From Bacteroidetes bacterium HGW-Bacteroidetes-2 (GTDB taxonomy: Bacteria; Bacteroidota; Bacteroidia; Flavobacteriales; Flavobacteriaceae), in assembly GCA_002842575.1 (NCBI GenBank), contig PHDJ01000016.1, positions 1-59,454 of the forward strand: a stretch of 59,454 nt of DNA. The letters are read 5' to 3'. The notes under the pieces were generated by a model. That model saw only the letters and a list, made by a program, of their open reading frames with translations, ran no database searches and had not been told where the DNA came from. A program made the translations under genes and the position numbers. Positions 43,509-51,394 of the stretch are shown here, one piece after another. The first letter of the stretch is position 1, and each line of letters opens with the position of its first letter.

Positions 43509-44138
43509 ATGAAATTACAAAATATGCAAAATATTCAAGTGAATCCAAATGAAATTATTGAAAAATCAATAGAAAATAGTTTTACCTATGAAGAATATAT
43601 GCTTTTGATGCAGAAACTTGTCTCTGAAAAATCCACTTCAGGAATTTCTAAAACGGAAGAATTAATAAATTATACGTTGCTAAATGCGCACAGGATGAAA
43701 CGTTTAAATAAAACGTTGACTATTCCAAATGAAATTCAAGAAAAGGTTGCTTTCTATACCCGAGAAGTACTGTGGTTGGTAATCTCTGAAAGTTGGTGTG
43801 GGGATACAGCGCAAACCTTGCCAGTAATTCATAAAATAGCATCACTAAACAGAGCTATCGATTTAAAAATTGTTTTACGCGATGAAAATCCAGAGCTGAT
43901 GCAAGATTTTTTAACAAATGGAGCGCTTTCCATCCCAAAACTCATTGCAATAGATAAAGACACTAATGAGGTTATTACTACTTGGGGGCCAAGACCGAGT
44001 GTTGCCACAAAAATGGTGCTAGAATATAAAGCAAAACATGACAAGCTTACGCCAGAATTTAAGGAAGAACTACAACTTTGGTTTACCAAAGATAAAGGCA
44101 TTAGCACGATGCAAGACCTTTTAAAAATCATGCTTTAA
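43509..44138 (+). CDS. Thioredoxin-like protein with one active-site Cys
   Basis: The 209-residue protein has an N-terminal helical region (1-80) then a thioredoxin-like fold: VLWLVISESWCGDTAQTLPV (C97), with the usual second cysteine replaced, so the site reads W-C-G-D. A GALSIPKLIAIDKDTNE segment holds the cis-proline. It may be a monothiol disulfide-handling or bacillithiol-type enzyme; there is no signal peptide, so it is cytoplasmic. The last four bases overlap the converging TonB gene. Confidence 0.82.
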   Translation: MKLQNMQNIQVNPNEIIEKSIENSFTYEEYMLLMQKLVSEKSTSGISKTEELINYTLLNAHRMKRLNKTLTIPNEIQEKVAFYTREVLWLVISESWCGDTAQTLPVIHKIASLNRAIDLKIVLRDENPELMQDFLTNGALSIPKLIAIDKDTNEVITTWGPRPSVATKMVLEYKAKHDKLTPEFKEELQLWFTKDKGISTMQDLLKIML

Positions 44139-44923
44139 TTTTTTCTTTGCCCCTGAAAAATATAGGTTATTGTTCCTATCTGTTCTAAATTTGAAGAATT
44201 GGTAAATATAGCATCCTTAGCATATTTCAAGGCACTTTCTATTAAACAACCATTTTCTGAGGTTGAACTTGCTTGGTTATAACTGGTTTCAATTACCTTT
44301 CCAATATTGTCGACGGTAATGTTTACAACAATTTTTCCTTTTGAGGGGCAGGTGTAAATAGGGTTTGGAAACACTTTTATCTTTCTTCCGGGTAAATTAT
44401 AATAATTGGAAGAATTTTTATTTACGGCAGCAATAACTGCTAAATCTTTTTTAAAAGTATCTGCATTTGATGGTATTTCTTTTTTTGGTTTTGATGAGGG
44501 CTTGTTAAAAACTGTTGGGGATGCATTACTTTCTAGGTTTATACCTTCTTCAGTATAGGAAAAAAGCATTCTTTCATTTTCTAATTCTTCTAGTAAAAGT
44601 TCGTCCACACTTTTTTGACGTTCCGCAGGATCCGATTTTTTTCCTTCTGTAGTTTGCGTTTTGGCAGCATTTAAAGGTGATTTTTCAGAGAGATTATTTG
44701 CTTCATTAAATGCTTTATGAGTTTCTAAAGAAGTATTATTAGCAATATCCTGAAGTTGTTTTTCTAGTATTTCTTCTAAAAGTTCTTCATCTAGAAAGTT
44801 AATTAGTATCCCTTTTTCCTCTACAATGGTTGTGGAAAGTTTTAGGCTGAAAATGGATAATGTAAAGATACCCGTAAGTAATACAGTTATTATAAGGGCT
44901 TTATGGGCATCAATAAATTGCAT
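44135..44923 (-). CDS. TonB-family energy transducer
   Basis: A 262-residue protein with a single N-terminal membrane helix (ALIITVLLTGIFTLSIFSL), a long low-complexity periplasmic stretch, and a TonB C-terminal domain at about 185-262 (CPSKGKIVVNITVDNIGKVI, LKYAKDAIFTNSSNLEQIG, TITYIFQGQ). It would drive TonB receptors such as those at 734 and 32330. No exbB or exbD is next to it, so it is probably one of several transducers. It lies 59 bases from truB on the same strand but probably has its own unit. Confidence 0.85.
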   Translation of the reverse strand: MQFIDAHKALIITVLLTGIFTLSIFSLKLSTTIVEEKGILINFLDEELLEEILEKQLQDIANNTSLETHKAFNEANNLSEKSPLNAAKTQTTEGKKSDPAERQKSVDELLLEELENERMLFSYTEEGINLESNASPTVFNKPSSKPKKEIPSNADTFKKDLAVIAAVNKNSSNYYNLPGRKIKVFPNPIYTCPSKGKIVVNITVDNIGKVIETSYNQASSTSENGCLIESALKYAKDAIFTNSSNLEQIGTITYIFQGQRKN

Positions 44924-44982
44924 AGGTATAAAACCGCAAGTTAGGATTTTAAGTATACATGGATTAACATCTTAATATAAAA

Positions 44983-45684
44983 TTAAGATATTGAGCTTGT
45001 TAATTCTTTTTCAAAAGCATCTATGGTTATGGCGTTTTCAACTGAAAAGTCGCCAATTTTTATTCGTCTAAGGGCAGAAAGATGTGCGCCATTATCTAGT
45101 ATTTTTCCAAAATCTTGCGCTAAGGAGCGAATATAGGTGCCTTTGCTGCAACGCACTTTGAAATCAACCTGTGGCAATTCTATTCTTGTTAGTTCAAAAA
45201 GTGAAATTTCAACGGTTCTGAAGGCTACTTCAACCTCTTCACCACTGCGAGCATATTCATATAAACGTTTTCCATCTTTTTTTAAAGCCGAAAAAACGGG
45301 AGGTTGTTGTTGAATTTCGCCAATAAATGAAAGGGTGGCGGCTCTTATTTTTTCTTCAGAAAGTTCAGACATATCAAAAGTTTGATTGATTTGGGTTTCT
45401 AAATCAAAACTTGGGGTGGTTGCACCTAGAGTAAAGGTGCCAGAATATTCTTTTTCCTGTCCTTGATAGGTGTCAATTTGTTTGGTAAACTTCCCGGTAC
45501 AAATAATTAATAATCCAGATGCTAGAGGGTCTAACGTTCCTGCATGGCCTACTTTTATTTTCTTAATGTGGAGTTGTTTTCTAATCAACCAACGCACTTT
45601 ATTCACTACCTGAAAGGAAGTCCAGTTTAGGGGTTTGTCAATTAGGAGGATTTGCCCTTCCTGAAAACTTTCTTTATTAATCAT
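44983..45684 (-). CDS. truB: tRNA pseudouridine-55 synthase TruB
   Basis: TruB makes pseudouridine 55 in the T loop of tRNA. The 233-residue protein has ILLIDKPLNWTSF, the catalytic Asp in GHAGTLDPLASGLL (D52), FDLETQINQTFD and a thumb-containing C-terminal part with the KVRCSKGTYIRSLAQDFG motif. It follows uppP by 3 bases and is last in the ftsX-DUF3098-uppP-truB series. Confidence 0.95.
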   Translation of the reverse strand: MINKESFQEGQILLIDKPLNWTSFQVVNKVRWLIRKQLHIKKIKVGHAGTLDPLASGLLIICTGKFTKQIDTYQGQEKEYSGTFTLGATTPSFDLETQINQTFDMSELSEEKIRAATLSFIGEIQQQPPVFSALKKDGKRLYEYARSGEEVEVAFRTVEISLFELTRIELPQVDFKVRCSKGTYIRSLAQDFGKILDNGAHLSALRRIKIGDFSVENAITIDAFEKELTSSIS

Positions 45685-45687
45685 TTA

Positions 45688-46482
45688 TTAATTATAATAG
45701 CCAAAAAAAATAGAAATCACCCCAACAATAAAGCAATACATAGCAAAATAAGACAGTTTGCTTTTCTTAACAATGGTAATCATCCAGGTACAGGCAATAA
45801 TTCCAAAGACAAATGCAGAAATAAAACCAGCAGTTAAAATACCAATATTAGCGGTTTCCGTAGAAATTTCGCCACTTAATAAATCTTTAGCTATTTTTCC
45901 AAAAATTAAAGGCACCACCATTAAGAACGAAAAGCGCGCCGCTCTTGCTCTGTCTATTCCTAAAAGAACGGAGGTGGCAATAGTAGCCCCACTTCTGGAA
46001 ATTCCTGGAAGTATTGCTATAGCTTGTGCTACGCCTATAACAAAAGCACTTTTAAAAGATACTTTTTTAGTGGTTTTTTTGGCTCGGTCAGCCAGCCAAA
46101 GTAATAGCGCGGTTATAATGAGCATAAATCCTACAAAGAGAATATCGCCATTAAAAAAGGCTTCTAGCTGGTTGCTAAATGCTAATCCAATTAGTGCCGC
46201 AGGTATCATGGAAAGGATAATTTTTAGTGAAAACTTAAATTCTTCATTCCATTTAAACTGAAGAGCACCTTTGACAATTTCTACAATATCTTTTCTAAAT
46301 ACAATAATAGTGCTTAAAGCAGTAGCAAAATGAACAACCACAGTAAAAAGCAAGCTATCTTGAGGCATACTTTGATCGCCAACTAACACTTTTCCAATTT
46401 CTAAATGTCCACTAGAAGAAACGGGCAAAAACTCTGTTAATCCTTGAACAGCACCAAGGATTAATGCTTCTAAATAATTCAT
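45688..46482 (-). CDS. uppP: Undecaprenyl-diphosphatase UppP/BacA
   Basis: The 264-residue membrane phosphatase recycles undecaprenyl diphosphate for cell-wall synthesis. Motifs are EFLPVSSSGHLEIG (residue 17 on), and PGISRSGATIATSVLLG (about 160-176); there are about eight hydrophobic segments. It starts one base before the DUF3098 stop and ends 3 bases before truB, so the genes are one operon. Confidence 0.95.
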   Translation of the reverse strand: MNYLEALILGAVQGLTEFLPVSSSGHLEIGKVLVGDQSMPQDSLLFTVVVHFATALSTIIVFRKDIVEIVKGALQFKWNEEFKFSLKIILSMIPAALIGLAFSNQLEAFFNGDILFVGFMLIITALLLWLADRAKKTTKKVSFKSAFVIGVAQAIAILPGISRSGATIATSVLLGIDRARAARFSFLMVVPLIFGKIAKDLLSGEISTETANIGILTAGFISAFVFGIIACTWMITIVKKSKLSYFAMYCFIVGVISIFFGYYN

Positions 46483-46737
46483 TTATTTTTTGTTAGGATT
46501 TAAAAGAATAGCATATACCTCTATGGCAAAGCCAATTAAAATTAATGCGGGAGCTAAGCGAATGCGTTTCCAGTTATAAATTTCTGGATTGAATACATTA
46601 GGGTCATCGCTTCCGCCACCTATCATTAAAATAAATCCTAGGGCAATAAATGCCAAGCCTATAAACATAAATCTATAGTTTTTTTTTTGAAATATAAATT
46701 CATCTTTGTTTTCTATATTTTTTTTCTGTTTGCCCAT
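46483..46737 (-). CDS. DUF3098 membrane protein
   Basis: The 84-residue protein has two hydrophobic helices (FMFIGLAFIALGFILMIGGG and LAPALILIGFAIEVYAILL) and the family-like middle DDPNVFNPEIYNWKRIRLAP. DUF3098 proteins are found in Bacteroidota and normally follow ftsX directly. Here 446 bases with an inserted element come between. Its function is unknown. Confidence 0.85.
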   Translation of the reverse strand: MGKQKKNIENKDEFIFQKKNYRFMFIGLAFIALGFILMIGGGSDDPNVFNPEIYNWKRIRLAPALILIGFAIEVYAILLNPNKK

Positions 46738-46762
46738 TCTTAAAGTATTAAATTAGAAGTAC

Positions 46763-47184
46763 GAAGTTAGAAGTTAAATCTAACATCTGTATTCTATGAA
46801 TTATTATAATTTTTTTCTAGCTGTATTAATCGATGAAACCATAAAGGCTAAAATTTCATTGGACTCTTTAATTAATCTTATAATTTTCTATTTTTCAAAT
46901 GCTCATATTTCCAGAATAAGTTCTAAAAAGTAAGCGGATTCGTCAGCTTCTTCTTCCACTATTTTCAATTTATTTATAAAATCTTTTGATGTTTTTGCCC
47001 TTTTAGAAGCTCTATAATTTGCCCCAACTGAATTTGAACATCGTATCAACGGATAAACGTAAGCATTAAATTCCAAAGTTTTTGGGAGTTTACTGCATAA
47101 ATGCCAACAATCTAAAGCAAACATCTTTGTTCTTACTATCAAATCATTAGGCCTCCCCATACTCATTTTTTTACTTCTAACTTC
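46763..47184. mobile_element. Inverted-repeat-flanked insertion with a four-helix-bundle gene (candidate element)
   Basis: GAAGTTAGAAGT (46763-46774) and its exact reverse complement ACTTCTAACTTC (47173-47184) bound a unit of about 420 bases that lies between ftsX and DUF3098. The right arm reaches the first base of the ftsX stop codon. A second TTAGAAG copy lies just outside the left arm (46753-46759). The only gene inside is a decayed four-helix-bundle gene. This resembles the layout of 23S rRNA intervening sequences, where such a gene is flanked by pairing arms, but this copy is not in rRNA. No transposase is present. Confidence 0.5.
46804..47166 (-). pseudogene. Four-helix-bundle (23S intervening-sequence-type) protein, two internal stops
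   Basis: The frame opens at ATG 47166 with MSMGRPNDLIVRTKMFALDC and runs through ANYRASKRAKTSKDFINKLK, the family's conserved middle helix region, to a TGA at codon 88. Past it, the same frame reads AFEK, a TAG at codon 93, then KIIRLIKESNEILAFMVSSI and further residues to a TAA at 46804. This is exactly the missing last helix, and the total of 120 residues matches the intact family. The gene therefore carries two in-frame nonsense codons, with no frame change. A shortened 87-residue product could still be made. Confidence 0.85.
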
Positions 47185-48062
47185 TAATAATAAAGTTCAT
47201 CCGTTCTTAAATTCAAAAATCGTTGCGTGGCAAAGAAGGTACTTAGCCAGGTAATGAAAATGCCCATAAATAATATTCCTGAAAAAAGGCCAATTAATAA
47301 AAGGTAGTCTTCCATTAATTGCAATTCAGGAAATGTGTCGTTGAGGTAATAAAGAACAACGCCCATTCCAATAAGGGCTAAAAGAGCGCCAATAATGCCT
47401 AAACGAACACTTTTTAAAATAAAGGGTTTTCGAATAAATCGCTTTGTAGCGCCTACCATTTGCATCGTTTTGATGATAAAACGTTTGGAATAAACGGCTA
47501 GTCGAATAGAGCTATTAATCAATAAAACAGCGATAAAAGTAAAAATTGCACTAATCACTAAAATCCAAAAACTGATTTTTTTTACATTGTCATTCAGCAA
47601 AGCAATGAGGGGTTTGTCATAAATTACTTCATCTACAAAGCCTTTAGAGAAAATTTCCTTGTGTATTTCTTCAATTAATTCTGGTGTTACAAAATCGGCA
47701 TTCAAATACACATCTATAGAATTTTGTAACGGATTATATCCTAAAAACTCCATAAAATCTTCGCCAATGGCAGCACTGTGTTCTTCAGCAGCTTGCTCTT
47801 TAGAAATGAATTCGGCAGTTTTTGTATATTCGGCTAGCGATAGGCTTTTTCGGAGTTGATTAATTTCAACCTCTTTAGCATTATCTTTTAGGTAAATGGT
47901 TAGTGCAATTTGTTCTTTAAAATGATCTGCTACTTTTTTAGTGTTTAACACGAGTAAACCCAACAAGCCCAATAAAAATAAAACAAGGGAAATACTAATT
48001 ACTACCGAAAAATACGAAGAAATTAATCGGCGTTTTTGATATTTTTCAAAAGAAGAACTCAT
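47184..48062 (-). CDS. ftsX: Cell division protein FtsX
   Basis: FtsX is the membrane partner of FtsE and controls cell-wall hydrolases at division. The 292-residue protein has four hydrophobic helices (about 18-40, 165-190, 217-240 and 260-285) and a large extracytoplasmic domain (about 42-165) with QIALTIYLKDNAKEVE. FtsE is not adjacent, which is common in Bacteroidota. It is divergent from leuS. Its stop codon overlaps the inverted repeat of the inserted element. Confidence 0.92.
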   Translation of the reverse strand: MSSSFEKYQKRRLISSYFSVVISISLVLFLLGLLGLLVLNTKKVADHFKEQIALTIYLKDNAKEVEINQLRKSLSLAEYTKTAEFISKEQAAEEHSAAIGEDFMEFLGYNPLQNSIDVYLNADFVTPELIEEIHKEIFSKGFVDEVIYDKPLIALLNDNVKKISFWILVISAIFTFIAVLLINSSIRLAVYSKRFIIKTMQMVGATKRFIRKPFILKSVRLGIIGALLALIGMGVVLYYLNDTFPELQLMEDYLLLIGLFSGILFMGIFITWLSTFFATQRFLNLRTDELYY

Positions 48063-48177
48063 AGTTTTATTGCTGTTAGACGATGTAAAAATACTAAAGT
48101 TGACGAAACTATTTTCACAAATAAGAAAAGACTTTCAAAACGTATTTCTAAAACTTTTATATATCAACGTGCAAAGT

Positions 48178-48207
48178 TTTGTCTTTCGTACATTAAGCGT
48201 ATTTTTG
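48178..48207 (+). promoter_or_regulatory. Promoter for leuS
   Basis: TTTG (48178-48181), 18 bases and TATTTTTG (48200-48207) fit the Bacteroidota consensus. It lies 32 bases before the leuS start. Confidence 0.7.
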
Positions 48208-48239
48208 CAACAACTTTTTAAGCATAAGTAACACAAGAG

Positions 48240-51200
48240 ATGAAATACCACTTTAACGATATAGAGGCCAAATGGCAAAAATTTTGGAAAGAAAACCAAA
48301 CCTTTAAAGCCGAAAATCAGAGCGATAAGGAGAAATATTATGTTCTGGACATGTTCCCTTATCCCTCAGGTGCTGGTTTGCACGTGGGCCATCCATTAGG
48401 GTATATTGCCAGTGATATTTATGCGCGTTACAAACGGCACAAAGGGTTTAATGTGTTGCACCCTATGGGCTATGATTCCTTTGGACTTCCTGCAGAACAA
48501 TATGCTATTCAAACAGGGCAACATCCTGCAATCACTACCGAAACCAATATCAACAGATACAGGGAACAACTGGGCCGCATTGGGTTTTCCTTTGACTGGA
48601 GCCGCGAAGTGCGCACTTCTAATCCGGATTATTATAAATGGACGCAGTGGATTTTCATTGAACTATTCCACTCCTGGTATAACAAAAACACAGATAAGGC
48701 AGAATCCATAGACACCTTGATTTCCATTTTTACGAGGGAGGGTAACGAACTCGTTAATGCAGTTTGTGACGAAAATGTCATGCTATTCACTTCGGAAATG
48801 TGGAATTCCTTTGATGAAGAACAACAGCAAAAAATATTATTACAATACCGCCTCACCTACCTCGCCGAGACCGAAGTAAACTGGTGTCCCGCTTTGGGAA
48901 CGGTACTGGCAAATGACGAAATCGTAAACGGCGTTTCTGAGCGCGGCGGTCATCCTGTTATTCGCAAAAAAATGACCCAATGGAGTATGCGCATTACGGC
49001 TTATGCGCAACGCCTGCTCGATGGACTGCAAAAAATCGATTGGCCGCAACCGTTAAAGGATTCGCAGACCAATTGGATTGGGAAGTCTGTGGGAGCTGAA
49101 GTAAAATTCCAAATTCCAAATTCCAAATTCCAAATACCCGTTTTCACTACAAGACCTGACACCATTTTTGGAGTAAGTTTTATGACTTTAGCTCCGGAAC
49201 ATGATCTTGTAAAAAAAATCACCACTCCCGAACAAAAGGAAGCGGTGGAAGCTTATGTGGAGCAGACTGCAAAGCGCAGCGAGCGTGAGCGTATGGCTGA
49301 TGTGAAAACCATTTCAGGGGTGTTTACAGGGGCTTATGCTGAACATCCGTTTTCCAAAGAACCTATTCCTATCTGGATTGGTGATTATGTGTTGGCTAGT
49401 TACGGCACAGGTGCTGTAATGGCTGTACCTTGTGGTGATGAGCGGGATTACGCTTTCGCGAAACATTTTAATATCCCGATTCCAAATATCTTTGATCAGG
49501 ACATTTCTGAAAATGCGTTTTCCGAAAAAGAGGGCTTTAAAATAGTAAACTCTGATTTCCTTAATGGTCTTAGCTATAAGGAAGCCACTACAAAAGCCAT
49601 TGAAGCACTTGAAAACATTGGGCAAGGCACCGGAAAAACCAATTATCGTTTACGCGATGCGGTGTTCAGCAGACAGCGTTATTGGGGTGAACCGTTCCCG
49701 GTATATTATGTAAATGGCTTACCCAAAACCATCGACCCGGAGCATTTACCCATACGACTTCCGGAAGTGGAAAAATACTTGCCTACTGAAGACGGTCAAC
49801 CGCCTTTGGGACGCGCCAAAAAATGGCACTGGGATGCAACAAATAATGAAGTCGTTGAAGTAAAAGAAGGCGAAAAGCCCCCTTCGGGGGTTTGGGGGCT
49901 AGAGCTCAACACCATGCCCGGATGGGCCGGCAGCAGTTGGTATTTGTTTAGATATATGGATGCACAAAACGAAAACGAATTTGCCTCTAAAGAAGCATTG
50001 GAGTACTGGCAAAATGTCGATTTATACATAGGTGGCAGCGAGCACGCCACCGGCCATTTATTGTACAGCCGTTTTTGGACCAAATTTCTTCATGACCGTG
50101 GGTTTTTACATGTGGACGAACCCTTTAAAAAACTCATTAATCAGGGAATGATTTTGGGGGAGAGTGCGATAATTAATGTTATAATATTAAAAACTTTAGG
50201 GAGAAATTCATTTGGAGATGAAGAAAGAGTATCTCCGAATACAATTTTAATAAATAATGAATTGATTAAAGATTTACCAACCAATGGCTCTATCAATTTG
50301 TTGCCAGAAAAACTTAAACACCCAATTAAGGCTATGCTTAAAAATGAAGAGCATACTCTTAAATTTATTGAAATTACGAGTTTTGAATATTCAATTGTAC
50401 CACAAAGAATAGATGTTTCTTTAGTTGATCTTCATAATTTAGTTAATTTGAAAGAAATTCATAATCGCAGAATGTATACTGAAATTGCAAAGTCTTCTTA
50501 TTATGATGGCGAAAATTTATGGATTAAAGGTGATTTTGATGTTTTTAAAGTTTCCCGCGAAGTCGAAAAAATGTCCAAGTCCAAGTACAACGTGGTCAGC
50601 CCCGATGCGATTTGCGAACAATATGGCGCTGATACCTTAAGAATGTATGAAATGTTCCTCGGTCCGCTGGAGCAGGCTAAACCCTGGAATATGGCCGGCA
50701 TTACCGGTGTGCATAGTTTTTTAAAGAAATTCTGGAAGTTGTACCACACCTCCCCTTCTCTTTTGGAGAGGGGGTCGGGGGGTGAGGAATTTTACGTAAG
50801 CAACAGCCCCGCTTCCATAAAAAGCTTAAAAACCCTGCATAAAACCATCAAAAAGGTAGAAGAAGATATGGGGAATTTTAGTTTCAATACTTCGGTTTCC
50901 ACATTTATGATCGCAGTGAACGAACTTACCGCAGATCAGTGTACTTCTCGCGAAGTGCTGGACCCATTGCTTATTTTAATTTCACCTTATGCACCACATA
51001 TTGCTGAGGAATTATGGAGCAAACTAGGGCATACCACAAGCATCGCCACAGCACCTTTCCCGCAATTTGAAGAAAAATACTTGGTGGAAAGTACAAAAGC
51101 CTATCCCATTTCGTTTAACGGAAAAATGCGTTTTACATTAGAATTACCTATGGATTTAAGCAAGCAAGCTATAGAAAGAGAAGTAATGGCTAATGAAAAA

Positions 51201-51278
51201 ACGATGCATTATCTGGAAGGAAGAATTCCCAAAAAGGTGATTGTCGTTCCCGGGAAGATTGTGAATATTGTAGGGTAA
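48240..51278 (+). CDS. leuS: Leucyl-tRNA synthetase, enlarged
   Basis: The enzyme charges tRNA-Leu. It has 1012 residues, more than the roughly 860-950 usual for bacteria. HIGH is seen as HVGH (48-51); KMSKS is at about 777-781; the CP1 editing domain lies between about 225 and 420; TTRPDTIFG is present. The extra length comes from in-frame insertions in loops: around residues 287-300 (AAATTCC repeats), 543-554 (GC-rich repeat) and 836-850 (second GC-rich repeat), and from an AT-rich segment of about 130 residues (about 640-775) before KMSKS. All core motifs are intact, so it is probably active. The GC-rich codon use around the repeats differs from its neighbours. Confidence 0.95.
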   Translation: MKYHFNDIEAKWQKFWKENQTFKAENQSDKEKYYVLDMFPYPSGAGLHVGHPLGYIASDIYARYKRHKGFNVLHPMGYDSFGLPAEQYAIQTGQHPAITTETNINRYREQLGRIGFSFDWSREVRTSNPDYYKWTQWIFIELFHSWYNKNTDKAESIDTLISIFTREGNELVNAVCDENVMLFTSEMWNSFDEEQQQKILLQYRLTYLAETEVNWCPALGTVLANDEIVNGVSERGGHPVIRKKMTQWSMRITAYAQRLLDGLQKIDWPQPLKDSQTNWIGKSVGAEVKFQIPNSKFQIPVFTTRPDTIFGVSFMTLAPEHDLVKKITTPEQKEAVEAYVEQTAKRSERERMADVKTISGVFTGAYAEHPFSKEPIPIWIGDYVLASYGTGAVMAVPCGDERDYAFAKHFNIPIPNIFDQDISENAFSEKEGFKIVNSDFLNGLSYKEATTKAIEALENIGQGTGKTNYRLRDAVFSRQRYWGEPFPVYYVNGLPKTIDPEHLPIRLPEVEKYLPTEDGQPPLGRAKKWHWDATNNEVVEVKEGEKPPSGVWGLELNTMPGWAGSSWYLFRYMDAQNENEFASKEALEYWQNVDLYIGGSEHATGHLLYSRFWTKFLHDRGFLHVDEPFKKLINQGMILGESAIINVIILKTLGRNSFGDEERVSPNTILINNELIKDLPTNGSINLLPEKLKHPIKAMLKNEEHTLKFIEITSFEYSIVPQRIDVSLVDLHNLVNLKEIHNRRMYTEIAKSSYYDGENLWIKGDFDVFKVSREVEKMSKSKYNVVSPDAICEQYGADTLRMYEMFLGPLEQAKPWNMAGITGVHSFLKKFWKLYHTSPSLLERGSGGEEFYVSNSPASIKSLKTLHKTIKKVEEDMGNFSFNTSVSTFMIAVNELTADQCTSREVLDPLLILISPYAPHIAEELWSKLGHTTSIATAPFPQFEEKYLVESTKAYPISFNGKMRFTLELPMDLSKQAIEREVMANEKTMHYLEGRIPKKVIVVPGKIVNIVG
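49104..49135 (+). repeat. AAATTCC tandem repeat inside leuS
   Basis: Four exact copies of the 7-base unit AAATTCC (49104-49131) plus AAAT. Translated, it gives KFQIPNSKFQIP just before TTRPDTIFG, at the position of a surface loop. The unit length is not a multiple of three. Confidence 0.9.
49876..49900 (+). repeat. GC-rich palindromic repeat inside leuS (copy 1)
   Basis: AGCCCCC (49876-49882) and GGGGGCT (49894-49900) are 7-base inverted repeats; inside lies CCCC-TTCG-GGGG, which would be a very stable C(UUCG)G tetraloop. Translated it gives KPPSGVWGLE. The sequence is of the kind I know from repeated GC-rich intergenic elements in Bacteroidota. Confidence 0.75.
50747..50787 (+). repeat. GC-rich palindromic repeat inside leuS (copy 2)
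   Basis: The sequence starts ACCTCCCCTTCTC, a TTTT turn, then GGAGAGGGGG, TCGGGGGGTGAGG. CCCCTTCTC can pair with GGAGAGGGG with one mismatch and the outer CACC with GGTG. Translated it gives HTSPSLLERGSGGEE in a loop before the KTLHKTIKKVEED helix. It is similar in style to copy 1. Confidence 0.75.
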
Positions 51279-51394
51279 AAAAAACACTAGTTTGATGTGA
51301 AATCGATTTTTTAGATATGAGAATTATCATTTCCTTGTATATTTAGTTTGTTATCTTTATTCGCATTAATAAACGGCACTAATTAAATATTTTT

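Noticed and set aside
48240-51278. Frameshift or assembly error in leuS because of its length and repeats
   Set aside because: The frame stays open across all insertions and every conserved LeuRS motif is in order, so the insertions are real in-frame sequence as far as can be seen.
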